A DNA stretch of 14,016 bases from RUG754 sp041856085 (GCA_041856085.1 JBHAFL010000050.1:1-14016); one strand, 5' to 3'. Shown: positions 1-6,561, counted from the first letter of the stretch. Program-made: numbers and translations. The notes: generated from the letters alone by a model not told the origin.

Positions 1-913
1 AGTACTTATTATAATTTAAGCTGAAATCTGCTCCGTATGCTGAAGTTATACCTCCTATAATCTGCTCCATCATTAAAGGAACCTTATCTCTCAGATCCTT
101 ATCCAGTGTTCTTACAGTTCCTTTAATAACGACATCATTGGGAATTACATTAAAAGCCTCTCCTGCCTTTATTACTGAACAGGTTACAACTAGTGGAGAA
201 AAAGTGCTTACCATTCTGCTCCTTATAGACTGCAGCCCCAGTACCACCTGGGCAGCAATCACTACAGGATCTATACTTAATTCAGGAGCTGAAGCATGTC
301 CTCCTTTGCCGGTTATGGTAATAGAAAATTCATCTGGAGATGCCATCATAGGTCCTGCCATCATTGTTATCCTATCTTCTTTTAGAGGTCCCCATAAATG
401 CAGTCCAAAAGCCATATTGACTTCGGGGTTTTTAAGAATCCCTTCCTGTATCATTTTTTCAGCACCGCCACTTCTTTCTTCACCTGGCTGAAAAGCAAAC
501 TTTACATTTCCTTCGAGCTCACCTCTTAAATCATTTATTATCAGTAATGCTCCATATAGTCCTGCGGTATGGCCGTCATGACCACATGCGTGCATTTTCC
601 CCTCTACTTTTGATTTAAAAGGAACATCCGCCTCTTCCTGAATAGGAAGTGCATCCATGTCTCCTCTCAGTAATACCGTTTTTCTGTCCTCATCATCTAC
701 ATTTCCCTTTTCTCCCCTAATCAGGGCACATATCCCTGTCTGTGCCATTTCAGTATATTCGATTCCAAGACTGTCCAATTTTTCTTTTATTATCCTGGAA
801 GTATTGAATAAGTCTAAATCAAGCTCAGGATTTTCGTGTAAATATTCTCTAAGCTCCACTATCTCCTTCTGATGTAATAACGCCAGCTCTTTAATTTTTT
901 CAGTAATGTTCAT
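1..913 (-). CDS. M20-family amidohydrolase (amino-acid-conjugate / hippurate-type), 3' partial
   Basis: A 304-codon open frame runs off the left edge, so roughly 90 C-terminal residues of this ~390-400 aa family are missing. It should be a cytoplasmic metal-dependent hydrolase removing an acyl group from an N-acyl amino acid or a related amide. Visible motifs are RGDMDALP (residues 83-90), the metal-binding HACGHDGH (108-115), FQPGEE (141-146, acid/base and ligand glutamates), GLHLWG (170-175) and the dimerisation-domain start GKGGHASAP (202-210). The ATG at 911-913 is chosen because AAAGGAGAAG lies about 8 nt upstream. It sits 44 bp after the SseB/glycosyltransferase gene on the same strand, so co-transcription is possible. 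The base composition is AT-rich like that neighbour and unlike the rest of the window. The exact substrate cannot be told from sequence. Confidence 0.93.
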   Translation of the reverse strand, partial: MNITEKIKELALLHQKEIVELREYLHENPELDLDLFNTSRIIKEKLDSLGIEYTEMAQTGICALIRGEKGNVDDEDRKTVLLRGDMDALPIQEEADVPFKSKVEGKMHACGHDGHTAGLYGALLIINDLRGELEGNVKFAFQPGEERSGGAEKMIQEGILKNPEVNMAFGLHLWGPLKEDRITMMAGPMMASPDEFSITITGKGGHASAPELSIDPVVIAAQVVLGLQSIRSRMVSTFSPLVVTCSVIKAGEAFNVIPNDVVIKGTVRTLDKDLRDKVPLMMEQIIGGITSAYGADFSLNYNKY

Positions 914-957
914 ATTATTCTTCTCCTTTTCTTTATAATCTGATAATAGAAAGTGTA

Positions 958-1836
958 TTATTTCTCTAGTTTAAGAATTTCTTCATAATATCTTCTATAT
1001 TCCATTCCTATTTTAACTAAATCCCTGTCCTTAGCTATCTTATTTCCATTTTCTATAATTTCATCTATATTCTTGACCTTTCTGTTGACTACAGATACTA
1101 TTTTTTTATAGAATTCATTATTATCTCTACCCTTAAGACAATTTTCTCCATCTGACAGCCAACCATCATATACAGGAATATCCCTTACTACTAATGGCAA
1201 TCTGGAAGAAAGTGCTTCTAAAACTACTATTCCTTCATTCTCCTCATAAGTCATGAACAGAAAGGCCTTTGCCGCACTAAAAGCTCCTATAAGTATATCT
1301 TTTTCGACATATCCTGGAAAAAGAAGGTTTTTAGGCGGATTGTCTATTATTCTTTGTATTTTTTTAGGCAACATAGGCTTTATGCTTGAGGAACCAAACC
1401 ATATGAACTGATAATCAGGGCATTTTTCCACAATTTCTATAAAATCCCTTATCCCTTTTCTTTCAAAAGGTAATCCTGCCGTTATTATCAAAGGCTTATT
1501 AATACCGTATTCTTTCAGGAAGATGTTTTTCAATTCTTCATTCTTGTATATTTCATTCCAATCCGTAAATACGGCTAAGTAGCTTATTTTATTTGCGTCT
1601 TGGAACATTACAAATGAAATATGTGAATCCGCTTTAAATACTGCTGTATGATCCTCCTTATGTTCAACATAGTCTTCATCAAGATGAACCATTGCCAGTA
1701 AATTGGCATTCATTGATAGTTCTTCAGCTATTTTCTCTTGCAGTTCCCGGCGCTTTGAGTCAACACAATTATTAAACTCTTTGAGTAATGCGCTGAGTTT
1801 GGGATTCTCTACAGGTTTGTTCACGTTTATACTCAT
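958..1836 (-). CDS. Chimeric protein: SseB-like N-terminus joined to the C-terminal half of a GT4 glycosyltransferase
   Basis: This is a 292 aa open frame. Residues 1-98 resemble the start of SseB-type proteins (NPKLSALLKEFN near 11-22, HISFVMFQD near 72-80, AVFTDWNEIYK at 88-98, where SseB proteins normally continue with a Trp). Residues ~100-292 are the nucleotide-sugar-binding half of a GT-B enzyme resembling alpha-monoglucosyldiacylglycerol synthase: PFERKGIRDF (123-132), FIWFG (144-148), LLFPGYV (171-177), EENEGIVVLEAL with E199-x7-E207, and VRDIPVYDGWL (217-227). The whole N-terminal acceptor domain of the glycosyltransferase (about 190-200 aa) and the rest of SseB are absent. I infer a deletion fusion of two neighbouring genes near 1535-1550. 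The start ATG is preceded by AGGTAGGTG. It is probably non-functional as a transferase, though the frame is intact. An assembly error is the main alternative. Confidence 0.8.
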   Translation of the reverse strand: MSINVNKPVENPKLSALLKEFNNCVDSKRRELQEKIAEELSMNANLLAMVHLDEDYVEHKEDHTAVFKADSHISFVMFQDANKISYLAVFTDWNEIYKNEELKNIFLKEYGINKPLIITAGLPFERKGIRDFIEIVEKCPDYQFIWFGSSSIKPMLPKKIQRIIDNPPKNLLFPGYVEKDILIGAFSAAKAFLFMTYEENEGIVVLEALSSRLPLVVRDIPVYDGWLSDGENCLKGRDNNEFYKKIVSVVNRKVKNIDEIIENGNKIAKDRDLVKIGMEYRRYYEEILKLEK

Positions 1837-2061
1837 TTACTGTCACCTACCTTTTAAAAATTTAATAAATTATTATAGCACTAAAATGTGAACGATTCTA
1901 TCATCTGCAAGTTAAAAGAACAACGCCCATGAATTAAAAAACTCATGGCGAAACGCTTCATGCTGTGCAAAGTCTGCTAATTATTTTGTTTTTGAAAATG
2001 TGATCCTTAGTTTAAGAAAAGGGGATACCTTAGCAAGCATAGGGAGTGTAGCCACACACAC
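1837..2061. other. Intergenic boundary between AT-rich segment and mobile-element remnant
   Basis: No convincing gene is visible on either strand. On the minus strand a TATAAT-like hexamer (1872-1877) could serve the chimeric gene, but no matching -35 was found. An imperfect inverted repeat, CGCCCATGA / TCATGGCG with one bulged base (about 1924-1950), lacks a strong U-tract. The composition shifts from AT-rich to mixed here, so this is the likely left margin of the mobile segment. No repeat of the tRNA-Arg 3' end was found. Confidence 0.5.
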
Positions 2062-2101
2062 GAAAAAGCCCCGCCGTTTCCGTTCTGGAACAGCGGAGCT
2101 T
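2062..2101 (-). terminator. Rho-independent terminator of the XRE regulator gene
   Basis: The arms AAGCCCCGC (2066-2074) and GCGGAGCTT (2093-2101) pair with one mismatch, with an inner TTCC/GGAA extension. Read on the minus strand the hairpin is followed by TTTTTC. It lies 26 bp after the stop codon of the minus-strand regulator. Confidence 0.85.
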
Positions 2102-2126
2102 CTGCTTGTTGGGTCATCCCAAACCC

Positions 2127-2939
2127 TTATTTATTTCGTTTACCTCTCCGTTGGAAAGGGCTCTTGAGTAAATCTGATTTGTTGGCGATCCGGCTCAGCC
2201 ACTTCTTTTCTTCATCCGTAAGCTTTCCATAGTTCAGACGCAGGCGTTTGCAGATAAAGGCGATCTGCGTTTCGCAGTCTTCGGAAGTGGCGCTTTCTTT
2301 TTTCCCCATGATTTCCGCTGCAACATCCAGCGGATTTTCGGTTTTGATGCTGGACATATCGTCATTGTGAGCTTCCCGCAAGGCGCCGGCAATCTCCGCC
2401 ATATCCCGTCCTATCGTATAACGGCAGAAACCATCCTCGTCCACGTGAGCGGCTACAAGCTGACGCAAGTATGGATCGCTTGCGTCTGGATTGTATTCTT
2501 TGACGATATTTGCACTGGCAGCGTCCACAAAGGTATTGGCCGTCTGCACTAACTGAACCGCCATACCGTTCACATAGACCTCCAAGCCAGCCATGAGCCG
2601 GGGAAAATCCGAGTGCGTTGCCAGTTCGCAAAGCAAGGCGTTATTGATTCTTCCGCTTTTTAGCAGATCAATCATATCATCACTCAAATGCAGTTCGTCC
2701 AAAGCTGCGTTTGGGTGATTTCTTGTTTCTGTCAGCCCCAGAAGATAATCGGTGGTTACGCCGTAGAATTTCGCAAGCTTTATCAGGGCATAGTGGCTGA
2801 TGTCCTTAAACTCGTCCGATTCATAGCTGCCAAGAGCAGATTTGGAAAGCTTTGTTTCTTCCGCAAGCTGTTCCAGATTCAGTCCTCGCTCTACCCGTAA
2901 ATCCTTTAATCGTTCTTGCAGCGTAATCATCATATCCAT
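2127..2939 (-). CDS. XRE-family helix-turn-helix transcriptional regulator
   Basis: A 270 aa DNA-binding regulator typical of Clostridia mobile elements. The N-terminal HTH spans roughly residues 6-70: ERLKDLRVERGLNLEQLAEE, then the recognition region SKSALGSYES, then ALIKLAKFYGVTTDYLLGL. The long C-terminal part (about 75-270) has no domain I can name and ends in a basic tail. The ATG at 2937-2939 is preferred because GAAAGG lies 5 nt upstream; a frame extension seven codons longer has no better ribosome site. Its promoter overlaps a palindrome (2971-2988) repeated at 3011-3024, so autoregulation and control of the rightward repA/mob side are likely. The transcript ends at the hairpin at 2062-2101. 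The GC content is clearly higher than in the genes to its left. Confidence 0.9.
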   Translation of the reverse strand: MDMMITLQERLKDLRVERGLNLEQLAEETKLSKSALGSYESDEFKDISHYALIKLAKFYGVTTDYLLGLTETRNHPNAALDELHLSDDMIDLLKSGRINNALLCELATHSDFPRLMAGLEVYVNGMAVQLVQTANTFVDAASANIVKEYNPDASDPYLRQLVAAHVDEDGFCRYTIGRDMAEIAGALREAHNDDMSSIKTENPLDVAAEIMGKKESATSEDCETQIAFICKRLRLNYGKLTDEEKKWLSRIANKSDLLKSPFQRRGKRNK

Positions 2940-2959
2940 CACAACCTTTCTGTTTGGCA

Positions 2960-2988
2960 ATTATAGCATATTTCCGAGAGCGCGGAAA
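2960..2988 (-). promoter_or_regulatory. Promoter of the XRE regulator, extended -10
   Basis: On the minus strand, TGCTATAAT gives an extended -10 (hexamer at 2960-2965). A weak -35, TTTCCG (2983-2988), lies 17 bp upstream and forms one arm of the palindrome at 2971-2988. A repressor bound there would block this promoter. Confidence 0.6.
2971..2988. promoter_or_regulatory. Putative operator O1 (TTTCCG-N6-CGGAAA)
   Basis: A perfect 6+6 palindrome with a 6-nt spacer overlaps the -35 region of the XRE promoter. Its core TCCG-N6-CGGA recurs at 3011-3024, 38 bp away. Assignment to the adjacent XRE protein is inference from position. Confidence 0.55.
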
Positions 2989-3010
2989 CAGCGGGTGTTT
3001 TGGCTCTTTT

Positions 3011-3024
3011 TCCGACCTTTCGGA
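3011..3024. promoter_or_regulatory. Putative operator O2 (TCCG-N6-CGGA)
   Basis: Same core and spacer length as O1. It lies upstream of a plus-strand extended -10 candidate (TGGTATACA, hexamer 3050-3055) and a TTGACC at 3057-3062, so it could control rightward transcription toward repA and mob. Confidence 0.45.
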
Positions 3025-3219
3025 TATACGGCGCAGGGGCTTTTCTTGGTATACACTTGACCTACGATCGATCGAATACAAAAGAAACGGAGGTAATAAG
3101 TGGACAAATAGAGCTCGTGAATTACGGCGTTTACAAGGTCTCTCAGACGTCGTTTCGGGGTGGGCGGTATGATTTATCGCCCATCCCTGAAAACAGGCTT
3201 CTAACCGTCCATAAAAGCT
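3025..3219. other. Control/leader region upstream of repA
   Basis: Holds weak plus-strand promoter candidates (3050-3055 and 3057-3062), the palindrome CGATCGATCG near 3065-3075, and a good ribosome site (ACGGAGG near 3087-3093) followed by GTG, but that frame stops after three codons. The large hairpin at 3153-3192 also lies here. Open frames crossing the region on both strands show no family resemblance. It may be a decayed leader, replication origin or antisense-RNA region. Confidence 0.4.
3153..3192. other. Long stem-loop upstream of repA
   Basis: The arms at 3153-3169 and 3175-3192 form 17 base pairs with one bulged base and two G-T pairs around a 5-nt loop (TGATT). Neither strand has a following T-run, so it is not a standard terminator. 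Its place just before the initiator frame fits a replication-origin or attenuator structure, which is inference. Confidence 0.6.
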
Positions 3220-3615
3220 ATGACAAAGTATATCTATCTGCACCAACCATTAAAGGCGGCAAGCTTTACGTAGCTTCCCATCTTCCTCTTTGAAGCGCCG
3301 AGTTATAAGACGCTTTCCAATGAGGCAAAGTTGCTTTATGCCTTTATCCTTCGCAGAGCGGAGCTATCCCGCAAAAACGCTTGGACGGACGAATACGGGC
3401 GCATTTACCTGTATTATCCCATCAATGAGGTGGTGGAGCTTCTGCACTGCGGACGGCAAAAAGCGGTGAATACGCTGCGAGAATTGCAGTATTCGGAGCT
3501 GATTGCCATCAAGAAGCAGGGCTGTGGAAAACCCAACCGCATATACCCAAAAACCTATGAAGCGGTTCCAAACTCCAACTCCTTGAAATCCGATTATGGA
3601 ACGCCGGAGGAATGA
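3220..3615 (+). pseudogene. repA: RepA N-terminal-domain replication initiator, interrupted by an amber codon
   Basis: Starting at ATG 3220 the frame reads MTKYIYLHQPLKAASFT, then TAG at 3271-3273, then continues in the same frame with LPIFLFEAPSYKTLSNEAK. This junction fits the usual xxQLPxFLF start of RepA_N proteins, so a CAG or CAA to TAG change is likely. The downstream part has the family pattern: LSNEAKLLYAF, RRAELSRKNAW, IYLYYP, LHCGRQKAVNTLREL and KKQGCGKPNRIYP (winged-helix initiator domain of plasmids and integrative elements). It ends at 3615 in a polar linker and no C-terminal domain follows. A shifted frame just after reads KYENHPS then a stop, suggesting further decay. No strong Shine-Dalgarno precedes ATG 3220. 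Restart at TTG 3331 is conceivable but would lose conserved residues. Confidence 0.75.
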
Positions 3616-3619
3616 AAAG

Positions 3620-3636
3620 CGTACTTGTGAAGTACG
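3620..3636. other. Short perfect hairpin between repA and mob
   Basis: CGTACTT-GTG-AAGTACG is a 7-bp perfect inverted repeat. GAAGTAC is repeated directly at 3652-3658. MobV relaxases usually act on an oriT with an inverted repeat close upstream of mob, so this is an oriT candidate. It could instead be leftover repA coding sequence. Confidence 0.35.
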
Positions 3637-3796
3637 AAAACCATCCCTCTTGAAGTACCGAAACCGGACGGAAGATAAAAAGATATAGATAAAAATATTA
3701 AAAACAATCATATTCAATCAATCCTATCCGAGATATTTTTTGCAGGATTCTCCTGTGGATAACTTCGGATGGATGGGATGGATAGGAAGGAGGAAA

Positions 3797-4738
3797 ATGG
3801 CACAACACGCAATTTTACGATTTGCAAAACACAAGGCAGGGCCTGCTGGCGCATTAGAGGCGCACCATGAGCGCACAAAAGAGCAATATGCCAGCAATCC
3901 CGATATAGACACGTCAAGAAGCAAATATAACATCCATATTGTTCAGCCAAAGATGAAATACAAGCAGGAGATCAACAGCAGGATCAAAGCGGCTGGCTGC
4001 AAGACAAGAAAAGACAGCACCATGTTTGTGGACACACTCATTACCGCAAGCCCGGAGTTTTTTCAAGACAGAAGCAGACAGGATATAAAAACCTACTTCA
4101 CCGAGGCGGTAGCCTTTATGGAGAAGAAAATCGGCAAAGGCAATATCTTCTCCGCCGTGGTACACATGGACGAAAAGACGCCCCATCTGCACCTGTGCTT
4201 TACACCCATCACGGAGGACGGGAGGCTGTCGGCAAAGGAGATTTTAGGCAACCGAGCAACTCTCTCCAAGTGGCAGGATGAGTTTCACGTCCACATGAAA
4301 AAGCTATTTCCAGTTCTCAAACGTGGCGAGAGTTCTCTTGTCACCAAGCGGAAGCATATCCCCACATGGCTGTTTAAGCAGTCCGTGAGCCTTGTAAGGC
4401 AACAGAAAGCCATTGAGCAGGCTGTTTCCGAGATCACCATGATGAACGCCGGAAAGAAAAAAGAAGAAGCCCTTGCCTTGCTTGATAAGTTCTTTCCCCG
4501 GCTGGAAGCTCATCTGGGACAAGTGAAGAAATATCAGGCGACGATTGACTATCTCACACAGGAAAACGCCGGGCTGAAAGAAAAGGTCAGGGATGACAGC
4601 AGTATAAAGAAACAGCTTGAAGCGGCTAAGCTCAAACAGGAAAATGAGCAGCTTCGGGCGCTGGTAGCTAAAATTCCGCCGGAGATCAGAGAGCAGCTAC
4701 GGCAAAGGGATAGAAAACCGTCAATCCATGATCGGTAA
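3797..4738 (+). CDS. mobV: MobV-family relaxase (Pre/Mob plasmid mobilisation protein)
   Basis: A 313 aa relaxase that nicks one DNA strand at oriT and leads it into a recipient using a conjugation apparatus supplied by another element. Motif I is HHERTKEQYASNPDID (residues 23-38) followed by R41 and N45. The metal-binding motif III is H123-MDE-KTP-H130-L-H132. Residues ~200-305 are charged and coiled-coil-like, as in the dimerisation part of the family. The ATG at 3797 is chosen because AAGGAGG ends 3 nt before it; an upstream in-frame start lacks such a site. It follows the broken repA by 181 bp and is followed closely by a small gene and a strong terminator. No coupling protein or secretion gene is nearby, so the element was mobilisable rather than self-transmissible. 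Confidence 0.93.
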   Translation: MAQHAILRFAKHKAGPAGALEAHHERTKEQYASNPDIDTSRSKYNIHIVQPKMKYKQEINSRIKAAGCKTRKDSTMFVDTLITASPEFFQDRSRQDIKTYFTEAVAFMEKKIGKGNIFSAVVHMDEKTPHLHLCFTPITEDGRLSAKEILGNRATLSKWQDEFHVHMKKLFPVLKRGESSLVTKRKHIPTWLFKQSVSLVRQQKAIEQAVSEITMMNAGKKKEEALALLDKFFPRLEAHLGQVKKYQATIDYLTQENAGLKEKVRDDSSIKKQLEAAKLKQENEQLRALVAKIPPEIREQLRQRDRKPSIHDR

Positions 4739-4755
4739 TATACAGGGAGGTACGA

Positions 4756-4941
4756 TTGGGAAGAAGAAAGAAGTTAATCAATAACACCAACATTCCACAA
4801 TACAAGATCGAGGCAATCGCCCGCTGTATCATGCCGGACATTCTGGCCTATTACGAGAGCGAGGACGGGCAGCGTGAGTTTGAGGAATGGAAAAAGGAAC
4901 AGGCTGCAAAAGAACAGGCGGAGAAAGTAAAAAGCAAGTAA
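4756..4941 (+). CDS. Small charged protein following the relaxase, function unknown
   Basis: A 61 aa protein starting at TTG (GGGAGG 5 nt upstream), 17 bp after mob. It starts basic (GRRKKL), has a short hydrophobic stretch (IARCIMPDILAYYE, about 20-33) and ends in a Lys/Glu-rich helix. I do not recognise a domain. Its place between mob and the terminator, and the good ribosome site, suggest it is translated as part of the mobilisation operon. Confidence 0.65.
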   Translation: MGRRKKLINNTNIPQYKIEAIARCIMPDILAYYESEDGQREFEEWKKEQAAKEQAEKVKSK

Positions 4942-4944
4942 GCA

Positions 4945-4990
4945 AAAGGCGGAGTGCTATCTAAACGGTGGCGCTCCGCCTTTCTTTAAT
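4945..4990 (+). terminator. Rho-independent terminator of the mob operon
   Basis: AAAGGCGGAGTGC (4945-4957) pairs with GCGCTCCGCCTTT (4971-4983), a 13-bp stem with one G-T pair, followed by CTTTAAT. The hairpin begins 3 bp after the small gene's stop codon. Confidence 0.9.
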
Positions 4991-5101
4991 AGTTAGTTCA
5001 TGTTTGCTTTTTCTTTCTTGGCCCTCTCGGTTTGGAATCTGGGAGCTTCGGTTTCCCATTTCGAAAATGAGTATCTTCAAAACGCTCGAAGTATATGACA
5101 A

Positions 5102-5137
5102 ATCCGAACCCATCCCCCACAGGAAACGGGTTCGGAT
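5102..5137 (-). terminator. Terminator downstream of tRNA-Arg
   Basis: ATCCGAACCC (5102-5111) and GGGTTCGGAT (5128-5137) form a perfect 10-bp stem. On the minus strand it lies just past the tRNA 3' end and is followed by TTTG. Being intact right next to the tRNA, it limits where an integrated element could begin. Confidence 0.7.
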
Positions 5138-5147
5138 AATAATGGTC

Positions 5148-5224
5148 TGGTGCGCCATAAGGGACTCGAACCCCTAACCTTTGCATTCGTAGTGCACTAC
5201 TCTATCCAATTGAGCTAATAGCGC
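5148..5224 (-). tRNA. tRNA-Arg (anticodon ACG), CCA encoded
   Basis: The cloverleaf reads clearly on the minus strand. The acceptor stem is GCGCTAT/ATGGCGC, the D arm GCTC...GAGT, and the anticodon loop CTACGAA with stem GTGCA/TGCAA (one mismatch at the top). The T arm is AGGGG-TTCGAAC-CCCTT, with discriminator A and a genomically encoded CCA at 5148-5150. ACG is normally read as ICG after deamination and decodes CGU/CGC/CGA. Its 3' end faces the mobile-element remnant, as expected for a tRNA integration site. Confidence 0.97.
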
Positions 5225-5245
5225 TCGTACATACCGTACCAAGTT

Positions 5246-5274
5246 ATTATACAAAACTATCATTTCTTTGTCAA
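5246..5274 (-). promoter_or_regulatory. Consensus promoter of tRNA-Arg
   Basis: Minus-strand TTGACA (5269-5274), a 17-bp spacer and TATAAT (5246-5251) match the vegetative consensus perfectly. Transcription would start about 15 nt before the mature tRNA end. Confidence 0.92.
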
Positions 5275-5285
5275 TCAAAACTTGC

Positions 5286-6152
5286 TCATTCCTTTGACCC
5301 TGCGATAAGCAGCGTAGATATTATTATCGCGGCGCAGCCTGCCGCCGTCTTGGCATTAAACGGCTCGCCGTATATAAGCACCCCTACGACTATGCTCGTG
5401 ATAGGCTCGAACGTGCTCAGCATTGCGGCGTTTTCCGAGCCCACATATCTGACGCCGGTTTGATAGCCGAACGCCCCTATAAAAGTCGTAAGCACAGAGA
5501 CCGATATCATTACTCCCCAAGAAATCGGGTTAAAACTAAAATCGATATTTCCCGTTAACGCCCCTAAAACAAACATCATTACCGCCCCTATCCACGACAT
5601 ATGAAACAGCAGCTTCAGCGAGTTCATTTCGCCTATTTCGTTATTACCCAGATATATGGTATAAAACCCGTATGTCAGTGCCGAACCGGCAGACAGTATA
5701 ATACCCGTAAGCGACTTGCCGAGACCGCCGTCGTGAAACATAACTATCCCTATAATACAGAGAAGCATACAGATGAGCTTAATAGACGACAGGCGCTTTT
5801 TGTAAATAAAGACAGCCGCAAATACCGTAACCGCCGGATACAAAAAATGCACCGTTGTGGCGACGCCTGACGAGATGTAGTTATATGACGTGAACAGAAG
5901 CGCCGCCGTACCGCAGTATCCGAACACGGAAACAAGAGCTATCCTGCGAAGCTCCGACAGGTTCACTCTGATATCCGTCCCCTTGAGCCTCAGATAAAAC
6001 CACAAAAAAGGCACCGTGCCCGCGAACCTGAAAAATGCGGCGGTCATAGTCGTCGCACCGTTCGCATACGCTATTTTCACAAAGAGCGGAATGAAGCCGA
6101 AATACACCGCCGAGACGAGTATCGCTGCAATCCCTAAACTTCTTTTAGCCAT
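5286..6152 (-). CDS. EamA/DMT-family transporter
   Basis: A 288 aa inner-membrane protein with about ten hydrophobic segments in two EamA halves, the normal length for the drug/metabolite transporter superfamily. The first half begins AILVSAVYFGFIPLFVKIAY. The second ends with the conserved STFEPITSIVVGVLIYGE near the C-terminus. It likely exports or imports a small metabolite; the substrate is not predictable. The ATG at 6150-6152 is chosen because it lies 5 nt after the stop of the upstream small membrane gene and AGAGG is just before it; a longer frame would run through that gene. Translational coupling is likely. The gene ends 12 bp before the tRNA-Arg -35 box with no terminator between, so read-through into the tRNA is possible. 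Confidence 0.92.
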   Translation of the reverse strand: MAKRSLGIAAILVSAVYFGFIPLFVKIAYANGATTMTAAFFRFAGTVPFLWFYLRLKGTDIRVNLSELRRIALVSVFGYCGTAALLFTSYNYISSGVATTVHFLYPAVTVFAAVFIYKKRLSSIKLICMLLCIIGIVMFHDGGLGKSLTGIILSAGSALTYGFYTIYLGNNEIGEMNSLKLLFHMSWIGAVMMFVLGALTGNIDFSFNPISWGVMISVSVLTTFIGAFGYQTGVRYVGSENAAMLSTFEPITSIVVGVLIYGEPFNAKTAAGCAAIIISTLLIAGSKE

Positions 6153-6157
6153 ACCTC

Positions 6158-6517
6158 TTATCCCAAATATCCGAGCTGCCTTGCCATAATAACAGCTATA
6201 AAAAGCATAATCATACCGAGAGCCAGCGTCAGCTTTCCCGCCGATTTCCTGATAGGCATGTAGTAAAATGACAGCGCAGTCATTCCAATCCCCGTAAGAA
6301 GCGAGCAAATCACAGCCAAGTAGTTTTTTTCAGGATAATATGTCCCCGCTATCCCTACTCCGAAAGCGCAGAGAAGCGCAACTATTCCCGACAGGTGAAT
6401 AAGGCTTGACTTCCTCTTAGTTTTCTTCGCCGCCTGCTTTTTTTCTTTTTCGAGCCTCTCTATCTCCGAGCGCCTTATGTAGTTATAATCGCTGTTCTTT
6501 GGTTTTTTCTTTGCCAT
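6158..6517 (-). CDS. Small membrane protein, function unknown
   Basis: 119 aa. Residues 1-37 are very basic and helical (KKKPK, IERLEKEKKQAAKKTKRK), followed by three hydrophobic segments (about 41-60, 67-86 and 94-112). This predicts a cytoplasmic basic tail and three membrane spans. I do not recognise a family. GGAGGACGG lies just before the ATG, and the stop is 5 nt from the EamA start, so the two form an operon from the promoter at 6562-6591. The basic tail could bind RNA, DNA or lipid head groups, but nothing in the sequence decides this. Confidence 0.8.
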   Translation of the reverse strand: MAKKKPKNSDYNYIRRSEIERLEKEKKQAAKKTKRKSSLIHLSGIVALLCAFGVGIAGTYYPEKNYLAVICSLLTGIGMTALSFYYMPIRKSAGKLTLALGMIMLFIAVIMARQLGYLG

Positions 6518-6561
6518 CTCCGTCCTCCGTCGAAAAATCTCGTTTGCCGGTATCGACGTTC

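Noticed and set aside
138..872. Plus-strand open frames at 138-491 and 657-872
   Set aside because: They are antisense to the M20 hydrolase, whose minus-strand translation contains all expected motifs.
1924..1950. Rho-independent terminator
   Set aside because: The inverted repeat is imperfect and neither strand has a continuous T-run after it; it also has no adjacent gene end in the right direction.
2821..3246. 141-codon minus-strand open frame across the XRE start and control region
   Set aside because: It overlaps the XRE gene in another frame, covers the operators and the hairpin, and its product is compositionally odd (Arg, Cys and His rich) without any family resemblance.
3271..3273. 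Amber codon as programmed pyrrolysine or readthrough site
   Set aside because: A simple Gln-to-stop change explains it, the rest of the gene also looks truncated, and nothing nearby suggests pyrrolysine machinery.
3000..3293. 97-codon plus-strand open frame ending at 3293
   Set aside because: It overlaps the repA frame, which starts at 3220 and has clear family similarity. No start with a ribosome site leads into it except where ACGGAGG points to a GTG in a different frame.
6153..6308. 52-codon N-terminal extension of the EamA gene
   Set aside because: It runs through the small membrane protein gene in another frame. The hydrophobic EamA start and the 5-nt spacing support ATG 6150-6152.
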